A stretch of DNA of 11,095 nucleotides, taken from assembly GCA_030066245.1 (NCBI GenBank), contig JASJBY010000071.1, positions 1 through 11,095 of the forward strand, written 5' to 3'. The notes below the pieces were generated by a model. The model was not told the DNA's origin. It saw only the letters and a program-made list of their open reading frames with translations, and searched no databases. The translations under genes and the position numbers were made by a program. The stretch comes from Gammaproteobacteria bacterium (GTDB taxonomy: Bacteria; Pseudomonadota; Gammaproteobacteria; JAABTG01). The first letter of the stretch is position 1, and every line of letters starts with the position of its first letter. This document shows positions 1 through 6,785 of the stretch, piece after piece.

Positions 1-436
1 CGGTGATTTCTTCGAGCCGCGCCCAATGAAGGAGGCACAGGTAGGGCCAGTAATCCTCACCCGCAAGCGCGGCACCCCAGGCAGCATGCAGTGCCGCCAT
101 TTTGCGCTCGGATGGGTCGGCTGAGCACTGCGCAATGCGCTCCACGAGCTGCTGCCTCGCGAGGGCGCTATCGCTTGGAGCCTCACGCCTGCTCTTTTCC
201 CTCTCCAGCTCCCGCTTCGCCAGGTCAGCGGTGCCCAATGTCCGCAGGTCTAGCTGGTGAACGTGATTGGTCTGCGAGGCAGACGCCGCCTGCGCCACCG
301 TCATCACGCGCCGGGTGCGGTTGGAAGGGGTTGTCTCGACGTTAATCGGCTGCCCGCAGTGGCGGCAGCCTGGGCTTCCCGATGGCACCTCGGGAAGAAG
401 CGCATCACAGCATGGGCAATGAACTCCTGCGTTCAT
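1..436 (-). CDS. Zinc-ribbon protein of unknown function (3' end outside window)
   Basis: An open frame of 145 codons runs leftward off the window edge without a stop. The start is ATG at 436-434, with GGAGG eight bases upstream and an in-frame TAA 24-26 bases upstream, so the N-terminus is well defined. The first 30 residues form a treble CxxC zinc ribbon: C7-P-C-C10 and C24-R-H-C27 with 13 residues between the pairs. A charged, probably helical stretch follows (about residues 78-92, rich in Lys, Arg and Glu), then an alanine/tryptophan-rich region near the edge. I do not recognise the family. Small zinc-ribbon proteins of this kind occur in phages and integrative elements, and its place next to an integrase and tRNA remnants suggests accessory DNA. 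DNA binding or protein contact is possible but is inference only. Confidence 0.8.
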   Translation of the reverse strand, partial: MNAGVHCPCCDALLPEVPSGSPGCRHCGQPINVETTPSNRTRRVMTVAQAASASQTNHVHQLDLRTLGTADLAKRELEREKSRREAPSDSALARQQLVERIAQCSADPSERKMAALHAAWGAALAGEDYWPYLCLLHWARLEEIT

Positions 437-487
437 CCACGCGCCCTCCAAGCCTTACAGCAGTGGAGTGGCCCCTTGCGCAGAGCG

Positions 488-598
488 CTAACGGAATGAC
501 GCCTCGCCGACCATGAGGCCGATGTGCTCCTTCACCGCCGCGCCTTGAATCCCCACATCGCAGAGCGCGGTGGTCACTTCCGCGCGTCTGGCAATTGA
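488..598 (-). pseudogene. Possible 3' remnant of a gene (about 36 codons)
   Basis: A minus-strand frame ending at TAG (490-488) reads IARRAEVTTALCDVGIQGAA and onward for 36 codons, after an in-frame TAG at 604-602. The third codon position is strongly G/C, as in real genes here, and the frame stops 51 bases before the zinc-ribbon gene on the same strand. There is no ATG; the only usable start is a GTG at 577-575 without a Shine-Dalgarno, giving 29 residues. It may be the surviving C-terminus of a truncated gene or a very short gene. The 86-codon frame on the other side of the TAG does not look coding. Low confidence. Confidence 0.3.
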
Positions 599-686
599 CC
601 GCTATATCTTTTTTGCCTGATCACTGTATCGGCCGCTTTCATGGTTTGGCTTAGGGTTTGTCGATCGACCCGCGATTCCCCGCCCC

Positions 687-704
687 GTGGGCAGGAACGC
701 CCAC
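687..704. repeat. Hairpin, GTGGGC/GCCCAC stem
   Basis: A perfect 6-bp stem (687-692 with 699-704) closes a six-base loop AGGAAC. There is no T-run next to it, so it is not a standard terminator. A second hairpin at 1128-1143 has nearly the same stem and also has GGAA in the loop. Confidence 0.5.
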
Positions 705-1120
705 CGACGCCCCCAGTGGCGTTGCTGGTCTGCTTCAGCTAGCCCATGCCACGGCGTAGCATCGCGGCGTCGGTCGCGTGGAGGAGGTCCGCATCGAAGC
801 TCATAATGGGACCGTGCGGGGCTCCTTACGGCTGTCGCAAGCCAAGTGTCGCTGCGTCGCAAACCAAATGGCGCGTTGCAGCGGTCGGGCTAGGCGCATG
901 GTTGGTGAGTCATCCTGGATGCTGTGGTCGCCGCCGGCATGCTGACGTGCGTGTCAACACCTCCGTGGAGCGCCCCGCATGGGAAAGGGATATAACGCGC
1001 ATGGGGTCGCAAGGATCACATCCCACCCCACCCTCGGGGTCGGTCTGGACGCCGCGAATCGTTTCGGATCCCCGGGTACTCGCGCCTCTCGCCATTAGGC
1101 AGGCACGCGACCGACGCGCA

Positions 1121-1150
1121 CCGGGAGGTGGGCGGAAACCCACGGTCCGG
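1121..1150. repeat. Hairpin, GTGGG/CCCAC stem with outer CCGG pair
   Basis: A 5-bp stem (1128-1132 with 1139-1143) closes the loop CGGAAA. It is flanked by CCGG at 1121-1124 and 1147-1150, which can pair across a 3x3 internal loop. Stem and loop resemble the hairpin at 687-704. The function is unknown. Confidence 0.45.
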
Positions 1151-1180
1151 CTACGCGAAACGACGTGATTCGGTGAAAAA

Positions 1181-1200
1181 GTTTAGCCGCCGGTTTAGCC
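1181..1200. repeat. Two direct copies of GTTTAGCC, 12 bp apart
   Basis: GTTTAGCC occurs at 1181-1188 and 1193-1200, about one helical turn apart, 37 bp to the left of the putative attachment core at 1237-1250. Arm-type integrase sites are often short direct repeats at such distances, but I cannot show that these are bound. Confidence 0.35.
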
Positions 1201-1236
1201 ACACAGGGCCTGAGCGAGCTAATGTAAGCGTAGGTA

Positions 1237-1304
<68 letters not shown>

Positions 1305-1412
1305 GCTCACTCCGCTGGCGGGATGTACCCGTAAGGAGATCCAATGGCTCCATAACACGACTAACCAATAGGTGCTCCTGACCACCAATGCCAAAACCTG
1401 GGTTTCATAACG
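1305..1412. other. Spacer between tRNA-Pro fragment and integrase
   Basis: About 108 bp without a gene. It contains only short imperfect inverted repeats (such as AAACC/GGTTT near 1396-1408, with too small a loop to fold well) and no T-run terminator for the integrase gene. Confidence 0.5.
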
Positions 1413-2459
1413 TTACGCTCGAGCCGACACCTTGTCCAACCGCGCCACCAGATCCTCTGCCCGCAGATGAGTGTACCGTTTAAGCATCTGCATGCACTTG
1501 TGTCCGGAGATTGCCGCGACCTCCTGGTCACTTAATCCTGCTTCCACCAAGCGAGATACGGCCTCGTGCCTGAGGTCGTGAAATCGCAGGCCTGTGATGC
1601 CGGCCCGCTGCAAAGCTTGGCGCCAGACGAGCTGAAACGTGTACGGCCGGCGTTTTCCATCCCGTCCTGGCTCGCCCCAGAAAATCAGGTCGATGTCCGC
1701 ATGTCGAACAGGGTGGCTTAAGGCCTCAGTTAGCACGCGGACGGCCTCCCGGCTGAGTGGCACCGTGCGGGCACTCCCATTCTTCGTCTCAGAAAGCCGA
1801 ACCACGCGACGAAACAAATCCACTTGGTCCCGCCTTAACGTGACGATCTCTCCCGTCCGCATGCCAGTCTCGATCGCCAGGCGTACGATCCACCCGAGCA
1901 TGGGGTTACTGTGGGAGTCACAGGCGGCAAGTAAGTTTGCCTCTTCAGTCTTAGAGAGGCGGCGATTGCGCCCCCGCCCCGGATTTGGACGCCGGATATT
2001 CGCGACAGGGTTGTAGGCAAGCCCGAGATGCCACTCTCGAATCGCCATGTTGTACAGGTGGCCCAGCAGCGCAAGCTCCAAGCGGACGGTGTTATTGCTC
2101 TTGCCTTCAGCGAGCCGCTCATCGCGATATCGAGCCACAACATCGGGGGTGATTGCCACAAGGGCGTAACCGCCCAATCGCTCAAGGAGGGGCACCGCTC
2201 TCTTTCGTTCCGTATCTTGAGTGGCGGGCTTCTTGGTTAAGGTGACCTCTTCGAGATACCGCTTGAGGGCGGTCTTCAACGTCATGCGCTCGGCTGGTCC
2301 ACGCTGGATGTAGACACCGCGAACTATTTCGTCCTCTACACGGCGCGCCCAATCCTGCGCGTCGCGTTTGGTGCGGAACGTCTTGACAGTAGTTGGCCAT
2401 CCCACTTTCCGGACAATAGCCTTCCAGTTTCCCGAGGAATTTCTGGTGATAGTGGCCAC
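1413..2459 (-). CDS. Tyrosine recombinase / site-specific integrase
   Basis: Integrase of the lambda family, expected to cut and rejoin DNA at a tRNA-linked attachment site. From the GTG at 2459 it has 348 residues. About residues 2-50 form a small basic N-terminal domain of the AP2-like arm-binding kind (aromatic and Gly-rich, ending DAQDWARRVEDEI). A SAM-like core-binding domain follows (about 60-155), then the catalytic domain. All catalytic residues are present: Arg in GMRTGE (201), Lys in ETKNGS (226), His and Arg in HDLR (294, 297), His in SGHK (320) and nucleophile Tyr in RYTH (329). An upstream GTG at 2480 would add seven residues, but GAGGG at 2471-2467 lies seven bases before 2459, and the longer start falls inside an inverted repeat. 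Transcription runs away from tRNA-Thr toward the tRNA-Pro fragment. The gene looks intact, so the element may still move. Confidence 0.93.
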   Translation of the reverse strand: MATITRNSSGNWKAIVRKVGWPTTVKTFRTKRDAQDWARRVEDEIVRGVYIQRGPAERMTLKTALKRYLEEVTLTKKPATQDTERKRAVPLLERLGGYALVAITPDVVARYRDERLAEGKSNNTVRLELALLGHLYNMAIREWHLGLAYNPVANIRRPNPGRGRNRRLSKTEEANLLAACDSHSNPMLGWIVRLAIETGMRTGEIVTLRRDQVDLFRRVVRLSETKNGSARTVPLSREAVRVLTEALSHPVRHADIDLIFWGEPGRDGKRRPYTFQLVWRQALQRAGITGLRFHDLRHEAVSRLVEAGLSDQEVAAISGHKCMQMLKRYTHLRAEDLVARLDKVSARA

Positions 2460-2471
2460 GGGACAACCCTC

Positions 2472-2504
2472 TTGGTACACGACAACTGTACCAAAAGTGT
2501 ACCA
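2472..2504. promoter_or_regulatory. Putative operator / arm sites upstream of integrase
   Basis: TTGGTACA (2472-2479) and TGTACCAA (2487-2494) form a perfect 8-bp inverted repeat with a 7-bp spacer. A third copy, TGTACCA, lies at 2498-2504, exactly 11 bp (one helical turn) from the second. The cluster sits just upstream of the integrase ribosome binding site, 48-80 bp from the tRNA-Thr 3' end. This is where one expects autoregulatory operators or arm-type integrase sites. Binding by a named protein is not shown. Confidence 0.5.
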
Positions 2505-2540
2505 TGGACAGAAGTTTCCAGAAGGGCTTTATACTAAGCT

Positions 2541-2554
2541 ATTGTTTTTATTGG
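2541..2554. repeat. Right copy of 14-bp direct repeat (putative att core)
   Basis: Identical to 1237-1250. Its TGG is the complement of the CCA of tRNA-Thr, so recombination here would leave tRNA-Thr intact. The distance between copies is 1304 bp and the segment between them holds only the tRNA-Pro fragment and the integrase gene. Confidence 0.6.
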
Positions 2555-2625
2555 AGCCCCGACCAGGAATCGAACCCGGAACAGGTGATTACAAATCACC
2601 GGTTATACCGTTTAACTATCGGGGC
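2552..2625 (-). tRNA. thrU: tRNA-Thr(UGU)
   Basis: A complete 74-nt cloverleaf with encoded CCA: acceptor GCCCCGA/TCGGGGC (7 bp), D-arm GTTA/TAAC with GG in the loop, anticodon stem GGTGA/TCACC around TTTGTAA (anticodon TGT, complement at 2591-2593), a four-base variable loop, and T-arm CCGGG/CCTGG around TTCGATT. It reads ACA threonine codons. In E. coli thrU, also UGU, follows birA-coaA and starts the thrU-tyrU-glyT-thrT-tufB operon; here it likewise follows birA-coaX-SPOR on the same strand, so I use that symbol by position. The discriminator base is U, not A as in E. coli, and the D-arm is short. No tRNA-Tyr follows; integrase DNA begins at its 3' end. Confidence 0.95.
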
Positions 2626-2670
2626 GCAGGGTGCGACTACCCAGACTAGGGGTCGCGACCACTTAAAATT

Positions 2671-3519
2671 CTAGGGAATCGCGGATGCGCCTGCAATTGG
2701 CCCTGCGGCGGGGCAGCCGGCGGGCGTCCAGGCGACGGCTGGGAAGGCTGCGCTGAAGGCCGCGTCCGGAAAACGCAGGCCGGCGGGGAACGCCACGTCC
2801 AGCCATCGCACCCGCTCCGACTTGTAGCGGATGTCCAGTTCCGGATCGTAGCCCTTGGCGCGCAGCTGTGCCAGGCGCCTTTCTGCTGAATCCCGTTGCT
2901 TGAACAGACCGAGGGAAATGGCGTTGCGCATGGGGCCGCGCATGACTCGGATGTAGTCCTGCAGACCATCGTCTTTGAGTCGTCGCAGCACCGCCCTGGC
3001 CTGCTCGACCGTCTCCAAGGGCGGCAGGTAGACCCAGTAACGGCTCGGCGTCTCCCGTTCACTCCAACGGGAAGTGGTCTCGGCGCCGTTTCCCTGCAAC
3101 CAGTCGAGCAGGTCCGCCACAGGGTCATCTGCGCTGAAGGGCCCGACGGCCAGACAGGTTTGCGCCATCCCCCGGGGGTTCGCCGCCATGGCGGCGGAGC
3201 GGTCCAACGTGACCTTCGCTACAGCACGCGCTGAAGCGGGCGTCGCGTCGGGGTTCTGACTGGCGTTGCTTTGAACGGCCGCTTCACTTGACGATGCGGC
3301 CGCGTCGCTGGTTGCCGGATCAGCAGCAGACGGGTCGGTCTGGGCAAGCGTGCCCCTCGGCAGCAGACTGTCGTCGTCCGCTTCATGGCGAAGGAGCAGT
3401 CGGGGGCCGGCGGTAATATCGGCGACTCTGGGAACCGCAGTAGTGACATCGCCGCGACGATACTGCCACAGAAAGAAGGCCAGATTCGCCACCACAAGAA
3501 AGTAGATGAACCACTTCAT
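2671..3519 (-). CDS. Membrane-anchored SPOR-domain-like protein
   Basis: 282 residues. The N-terminus (about 2-19) is one hydrophobic segment after MK, typical of an inner-membrane anchor with the rest in the periplasm. Residues 55-115 are a flexible linker rich in Ala, Ser, Asp and Thr. Residues about 121-230 resemble a SPOR-type fold: CLAVGPF, then WVYLPPL, a helix with EQARAVLRRLKDDG, and the repeat ISLGLFKQRDSAERRLAQLRAKGY. SPOR domains bind denuded peptidoglycan at division sites. Its start overlaps the coaX stop by 4 nt (ATGA), so it is translated in the birA-coaX unit; the same trio occurs in Pseudomonas. The C-terminal 40 residues are Ala/Pro-rich and probably disordered. The exact function is unknown. 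Confidence 0.85.
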   Translation of the reverse strand: MKWFIYFLVVANLAFFLWQYRRGDVTTAVPRVADITAGPRLLLRHEADDDSLLPRGTLAQTDPSAADPATSDAAASSSEAAVQSNASQNPDATPASARAVAKVTLDRSAAMAANPRGMAQTCLAVGPFSADDPVADLLDWLQGNGAETTSRWSERETPSRYWVYLPPLETVEQARAVLRRLKDDGLQDYIRVMRGPMRNAISLGLFKQRDSAERRLAQLRAKGYDPELDIRYKSERVRWLDVAFPAGLRFPDAAFSAAFPAVAWTPAGCPAAGPIAGASAIP

Positions 3520-4271
3520 TGCGGATCCCGCTCCTCTGCCAGGAAAGCCAGCCCGTGCAGGACGAGATCGGGCTCGTGGCGCCAGCCCTCCGTCAATAGG
3601 GGCAGCAGCATCTGGGCATCGCCACCGGTGGCTAGGCGCACGACCGGCTCCCCCAGTTCGGCCGCCACGTCGGCGACGATGCGGTCAACCGCGGCAACGA
3701 CCGTGTATAGCGTTCCGGCGGTGACGGCATCCTCGGTGTTGCGTGCCAGCAGGGAAACCTGGCCCCTGGAAACGGGCCCGATCTGCTGCGTGTTCTCCAC
3801 CAGGGCACGGCGCATCATGGTGATTCCCGGCAGGATCAGCCCGCCGAGATGCTCCCCTGATGCCGACACGGCATCGATGGTGACGGCCGTGCCGCAGTCG
3901 ACGATACAGCAGGGACCGCCGAAACGGCGGTAGGCGGCAATCAAAGCCGCCCAGCGATCGGCGCCGAGGCGTTCGGGGCTCATATAGGCGTTGATGACAC
4001 CGTGGGACGCGCGCCCGGGCACCACGAACTCCGCGTCCTCGTCCCAGCGGGCCGCCACCCAGCTTCGGAGCGTTTCCTGCGCCGCGTCCCCCGCCACACT
4101 GGCCACCATGACCCGCTCCGGCTTGGCCAGCTCGGACCAGCCGCTGTCCAGAATCTCACTCAGGGTCGCCTCCCGATAGGGCCTGCGCGCCTGTCCATCC
4201 AACTCCAGCCCATGGGCGAGTGCCCATTTCAACGAACTGTTACCGGCGTCCACTACCAGCGTGTTGCCCAT
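3516..4271 (-). CDS. coaX: Type III pantothenate kinase
   Basis: Phosphorylates pantothenate, the first step of CoA synthesis, in the cytoplasm. 251 residues, the usual family size. Visible motifs: phosphate-binding DAGNSSLKW (8-16); pantothenate-binding and catalytic PERLGADR (99-106, with D105 as the likely base); VDCGTAVTID (124-133); GGLILPGI (143-150); ATGGDA near 215-219. Type III enzymes are not inhibited by CoA and need a monovalent cation (family knowledge). I choose the ATG at 4271-4269, which shares one base with the birA stop (TGATG) and has GAGGG four bases upstream; a TTG one codon earlier is possible. It occupies the place held by the unrelated coaA in E. coli next to birA, an ortholog replacement common in proteobacteria. 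Confidence 0.96.
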   Translation of the reverse strand: MGNTLVVDAGNSSLKWALAHGLELDGQARRPYREATLSEILDSGWSELAKPERVMVASVAGDAAQETLRSWVAARWDEDAEFVVPGRASHGVINAYMSPERLGADRWAALIAAYRRFGGPCCIVDCGTAVTIDAVSASGEHLGGLILPGITMMRRALVENTQQIGPVSRGQVSLLARNTEDAVTAGTLYTVVAAVDRIVADVAAELGEPVVRLATGGDAQMLLPLLTEGWRHEPDLVLHGLAFLAEERDPQ

Positions 4272-5245
4272 CAAACCCTCAGACTGACCTCACCGGAGTG
4301 ATACCGCTGGGTCTTTCCATTGACCATCACCAGGAGGGAGCCGAACTCGTCCAGACCGACCGCTGTACCGACGACCTCTCCCTGGCCCGTGCGCAATGCA
4401 ACCGTTCGCCCCCGGATGACATCCAGGCGTTCCCACTCATGCAGCAAGGTAGGGCCGAGCCCTGCCGTGGCGAACTCCGAGAACGCGACGGCCAGCTCTT
4501 GTATCAGCCCTGCCGAGAGCTGGTTTCTGTCCTGCGCCCCGCCTGAAGCCGTCTGCACATCCGCCCAAGGCTGGTCGATATGCTCTCCCGCCGACCGCGG
4601 CATTGCCACGTTCAGCCCCACGCCCGCCACCACGTGAGTGGGGCCGGTGGCTTCCCCCGACATCTCTATCAGGATACCGGCAAGCTTGCGCTGCTCCCAG
4701 ATGATATCGTTGGGCCACTTCAATCCGACGCCGTCTATGCCGGCCGCGCCAAGCGCCCGCGCAACGGCAACGCCGGCAGCCAGGCTGAGCCCGTTGAGGC
4801 CTTGAGGAGCGGCATCGAAGCGCCAGTACAGGGACAGGTAAACGTTTGCCCCGAACGGTGAGACCCAGGAGCGACCGCGCCGCCCCCTGCCGTCGGTCTG
4901 ATGCTCGGCGAGGCAAACGGACCCGTTGGCGAGGCCGTTGGCAGCCCGTTCGAGCAGCAACCGGTTGGTGGATTCGAGACTGTTGTGAACGTCCACATCT
5001 GCGATCAGTTGGCGCGTCGGCGGAGCGATCGCATCGAGTATGCGCCCCCTGTCAAGAAATTCGATGGGATACGCCAGCCGGTATCCCCTGCCTGTGACGC
5101 CAAACACTTCGAGACCCAGCTCACCCAGTGATGCCACCAGCTTCCACACGGCACTGCGGCCGATCCCCAGGGCTGCGCCGAGTGCTTCTCCGGAGTGAAA
5201 CCGGCCATCTGCCAGCAGCCGCAGGAGTCGATAGCGCTGATGCAT
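4271..5245 (-). CDS. birA: Biotin-protein ligase and biotin operon repressor
   Basis: Makes biotinyl-5'-AMP and transfers biotin to the acceptor lysine of carboxyl-carrier proteins; the N-terminal winged helix suggests it also represses biotin genes. From the ATG at 5245 it has 324 residues. HTH about 1-60 (YRLLRLLADGRFHSGEALG, recognition helix IGRSAVWKLV, wing VTGRGYRL). Ligase core: biotinyl-AMP loop GRGRRGRSW (119-127), KWPNDI (176-181), KLAGILIE (187-194). The C-terminal SH3-like domain starts near 277. The frame stays open upstream to 5419, but those 58 residues are low-complexity, lack family similarity and would overlap gor. The chosen start aligns with the E. coli BirA N-terminus but has no strong Shine-Dalgarno. 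It is the first gene of the birA-coaX-SPOR unit. Confidence 0.96.
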   Translation of the reverse strand: MHQRYRLLRLLADGRFHSGEALGAALGIGRSAVWKLVASLGELGLEVFGVTGRGYRLAYPIEFLDRGRILDAIAPPTRQLIADVDVHNSLESTNRLLLERAANGLANGSVCLAEHQTDGRGRRGRSWVSPFGANVYLSLYWRFDAAPQGLNGLSLAAGVAVARALGAAGIDGVGLKWPNDIIWEQRKLAGILIEMSGEATGPTHVVAGVGLNVAMPRSAGEHIDQPWADVQTASGGAQDRNQLSAGLIQELAVAFSEFATAGLGPTLLHEWERLDVIRGRTVALRTGQGEVVGTAVGLDEFGSLLVMVNGKTQRYHSGEVSLRV

Positions 5246-5376
5246 CAGGTGCCGAGAAGAGGGCGGAGCCGATCCGTGTTCCGGGGGTGCTTTGATGCGC
5301 CGATACGCTACCGGCTTTGCCCTTTTGGCGCAAGACCGCCGGGCCGGCCGCGGCGGCGACAACTTGCATGGAATCG

Positions 5377-5399
5377 GATAAATTAGCGCCACATTTATC
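5377..5399. promoter_or_regulatory. Dyad GATAAAT-N9-ATTTATC in the birA/gor divergent region
   Basis: A perfect 7-bp inverted repeat (5377-5383 and 5393-5399) with a 9-bp spacer, ending 12 bp before the gor ATG. It is the most A/T-rich patch of the 166-bp gap between birA and gor. It could be an operator or overlap promoter elements of either gene. It does not match the BirA operator known from biotin genes (TTGTAAACC dyad), and no regulator can be named. Confidence 0.4.
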
Positions 5400-5411
5400 G
5401 CGGATGCAGCC

Positions 5412-6764
5412 ATGAGCAAGCACTACGATCTGATCGCCATCGGGGGCGGCAGCGGGGGTCTTTCGGTCGCTGAAAGAGCAGCGCGGCACGGTGCCGAGTG
5501 CGCCTTGGTCGAGGTGGACGAACTGGGCGGCACCTGCGTGAATTTGGGCTGCGTGCCCAAGAAAGTCATGTGGAATGCCGCCTCCATTGCCCATGGCCTG
5601 GCGGATGCCGTCGACTACGGTTTTCAGATCGAAAAGAAGGCTTTCCTTTGGCAGCGCTTGCAGGCGAAGCGAGAGAACTACATTGGGAGCATCAACGACT
5701 GGTACCACACCTACCTGGCCGATTCGAACATCAGTGAGATCCAGGGGCATGCCCGATTCCTGGACAATCACCGCATCGAGGTGGCGGGCGAGGAGTACAG
5801 CGCGGATCACCTGGTTATCGCGCCGGGTAGCCGCCCGATGGTCCTGGACGTGCCGGGTGCGGCGTTGGGAATCACATCGGACGGCTTCTTCGATCTGGAA
5901 GACTGTCCGGGTCGGGTAGCCATTGTGGGTGGCGGCTACATCGGCGTGGAGTTGGCCGGCGTTCTAAACGCGCTGGGCTGCGAAGTGACCCTGTTCCTGC
6001 GCGCAGACGAGGACTTTCTGCCCGGCTTCGAGGCCATGCTGCGGGAAACGCTGATGCAGGAAATGGTTAACGACGGGATCAGCATCCACGCCAACACCAT
6101 CATCGCCGCTATCGAACGCGACCCGACGGGCTCGCTGCATTTCACCACTCACACCGACCAGGTGCTGGCTGGCTACGACTGCCTGATCTGGGCCGTGGGT
6201 CGCGTGCCAAATACGGACGCGCTGAATCTGGCGGCCACCGATGTGCGGGTGGATCCACAGGGCTACGTCGTCACCGACGAGTACCAGAACACCAATGTGC
6301 CCGGGGTTTACGCGGTAGGCGACGTGACGGGAAGAAAGCCCCTCACGCCCGTGGCAATCGCCGCGGCGCGACGTCTGGGTGATCGCCTGTTCGGCGGTCA
6401 GCCCGAGCGCAAGCTGTCTTATGAAAATATACCGTCGGTGGTCTTCAGCCACCCGCCCATCGGCACCGTGGGCTTGACGGAGGACGAAGCCAGGCGACTG
6501 CACGGCGATGCAGTCAAGATCTACCAGTCGCGCTACACGCCCATGTACCACGCCTTCACGCGACGAAAACCGAAGACCGCCATGAAGCTGGTTACGGTCG
6601 GCGTGCAGGAGAAAGTCGTGGGCTGTCATATCATCGGCACGGGCGCGGATGAGATCCTGCAGGGCTTTGCCGTGGCCGTGCGCATGGGGGCGACGAAGCA
6701 GGATCTGGACGACACGGTCGCCATCCATCCCACCAGCGCCGAGGAGCTGGTGACCATGCGATGA
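5412..6764 (+). CDS. gor: Glutathione-disulfide reductase
   Basis: FAD enzyme of the cytoplasm that uses NADPH to reduce GSSG to two GSH. 450 residues, the same length as E. coli Gor. FAD-binding GGGSGG (11-16); redox-active disulfide in GGTCVNLGCVPKK (C42 and C47, same numbers as E. coli); NAD(P)-binding GGGYIGVELAG near 174; second FAD motif GVYAVGDVTG near 300; C-terminal catalytic HPTSAEELVTMR with H439. The C-terminal match to E. coli (HPTAAEEFVTMR) separates it from lipoamide and mercuric reductases. It is divergent from birA and first in a three-gene unit; the next gene starts 22 bp downstream. The Shine-Dalgarno is weak. Confidence 0.96.
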   Translation: MSKHYDLIAIGGGSGGLSVAERAARHGAECALVEVDELGGTCVNLGCVPKKVMWNAASIAHGLADAVDYGFQIEKKAFLWQRLQAKRENYIGSINDWYHTYLADSNISEIQGHARFLDNHRIEVAGEEYSADHLVIAPGSRPMVLDVPGAALGITSDGFFDLEDCPGRVAIVGGGYIGVELAGVLNALGCEVTLFLRADEDFLPGFEAMLRETLMQEMVNDGISIHANTIIAAIERDPTGSLHFTTHTDQVLAGYDCLIWAVGRVPNTDALNLAATDVRVDPQGYVVTDEYQNTNVPGVYAVGDVTGRKPLTPVAIAAARRLGDRLFGGQPERKLSYENIPSVVFSHPPIGTVGLTEDEARRLHGDAVKIYQSRYTPMYHAFTRRKPKTAMKLVTVGVQEKVVGCHIIGTGADEILQGFAVAVRMGATKQDLDDTVAIHPTSAEELVTMR

Positions 6765-6785
6765 AGCGCCGGGAGCGCTACCTAC

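Larger units (their letters stand above)
605..1180. other. Gene-poor accessory region
   Basis: No frame on either strand in this stretch has a convincing start, ribosome binding site and protein-like composition; the open frames present are arginine/proline-rich GC-driven frames. It contains two similar short hairpins (687-704 and 1128-1143) and a 10-bp palindrome at 660-669. The low coding density beside an integrase fits decayed or regulatory island DNA. Confidence 0.6.

Noticed and set aside
91..499. Two plus-strand frames at the left edge (91-345 and 257-499)
   Set aside because: Both are antisense to the zinc-ribbon gene, which has a good ribosome binding site and protein-like text.
746..1168. 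140-codon plus-strand frame and 77-codon minus-strand frame in the gene-poor region
   Set aside because: Arginine/proline/glycine-rich text, no ribosome binding site, no recognisable domain.
2368..2649. Plus-strand frame with RPGIEPGTGDYKSP
   Set aside because: It runs across the antisense of the integrase start and tRNA-Thr; the text comes from the tRNA.
2626..2670. Separate tRNA-Thr promoter with palindrome GGTCGCGACC (2651-2660)
   Set aside because: No acceptable -35/-10 pair could be placed in the 45 bp after the SPOR gene; the palindrome alone is weak evidence.
5246..5419. 58-residue N-terminal extension of BirA
   Set aside because: Low-complexity sequence upstream of the conserved HTH start, overlapping the gor start codon; the ATG at 5245 matches the family N-terminus.
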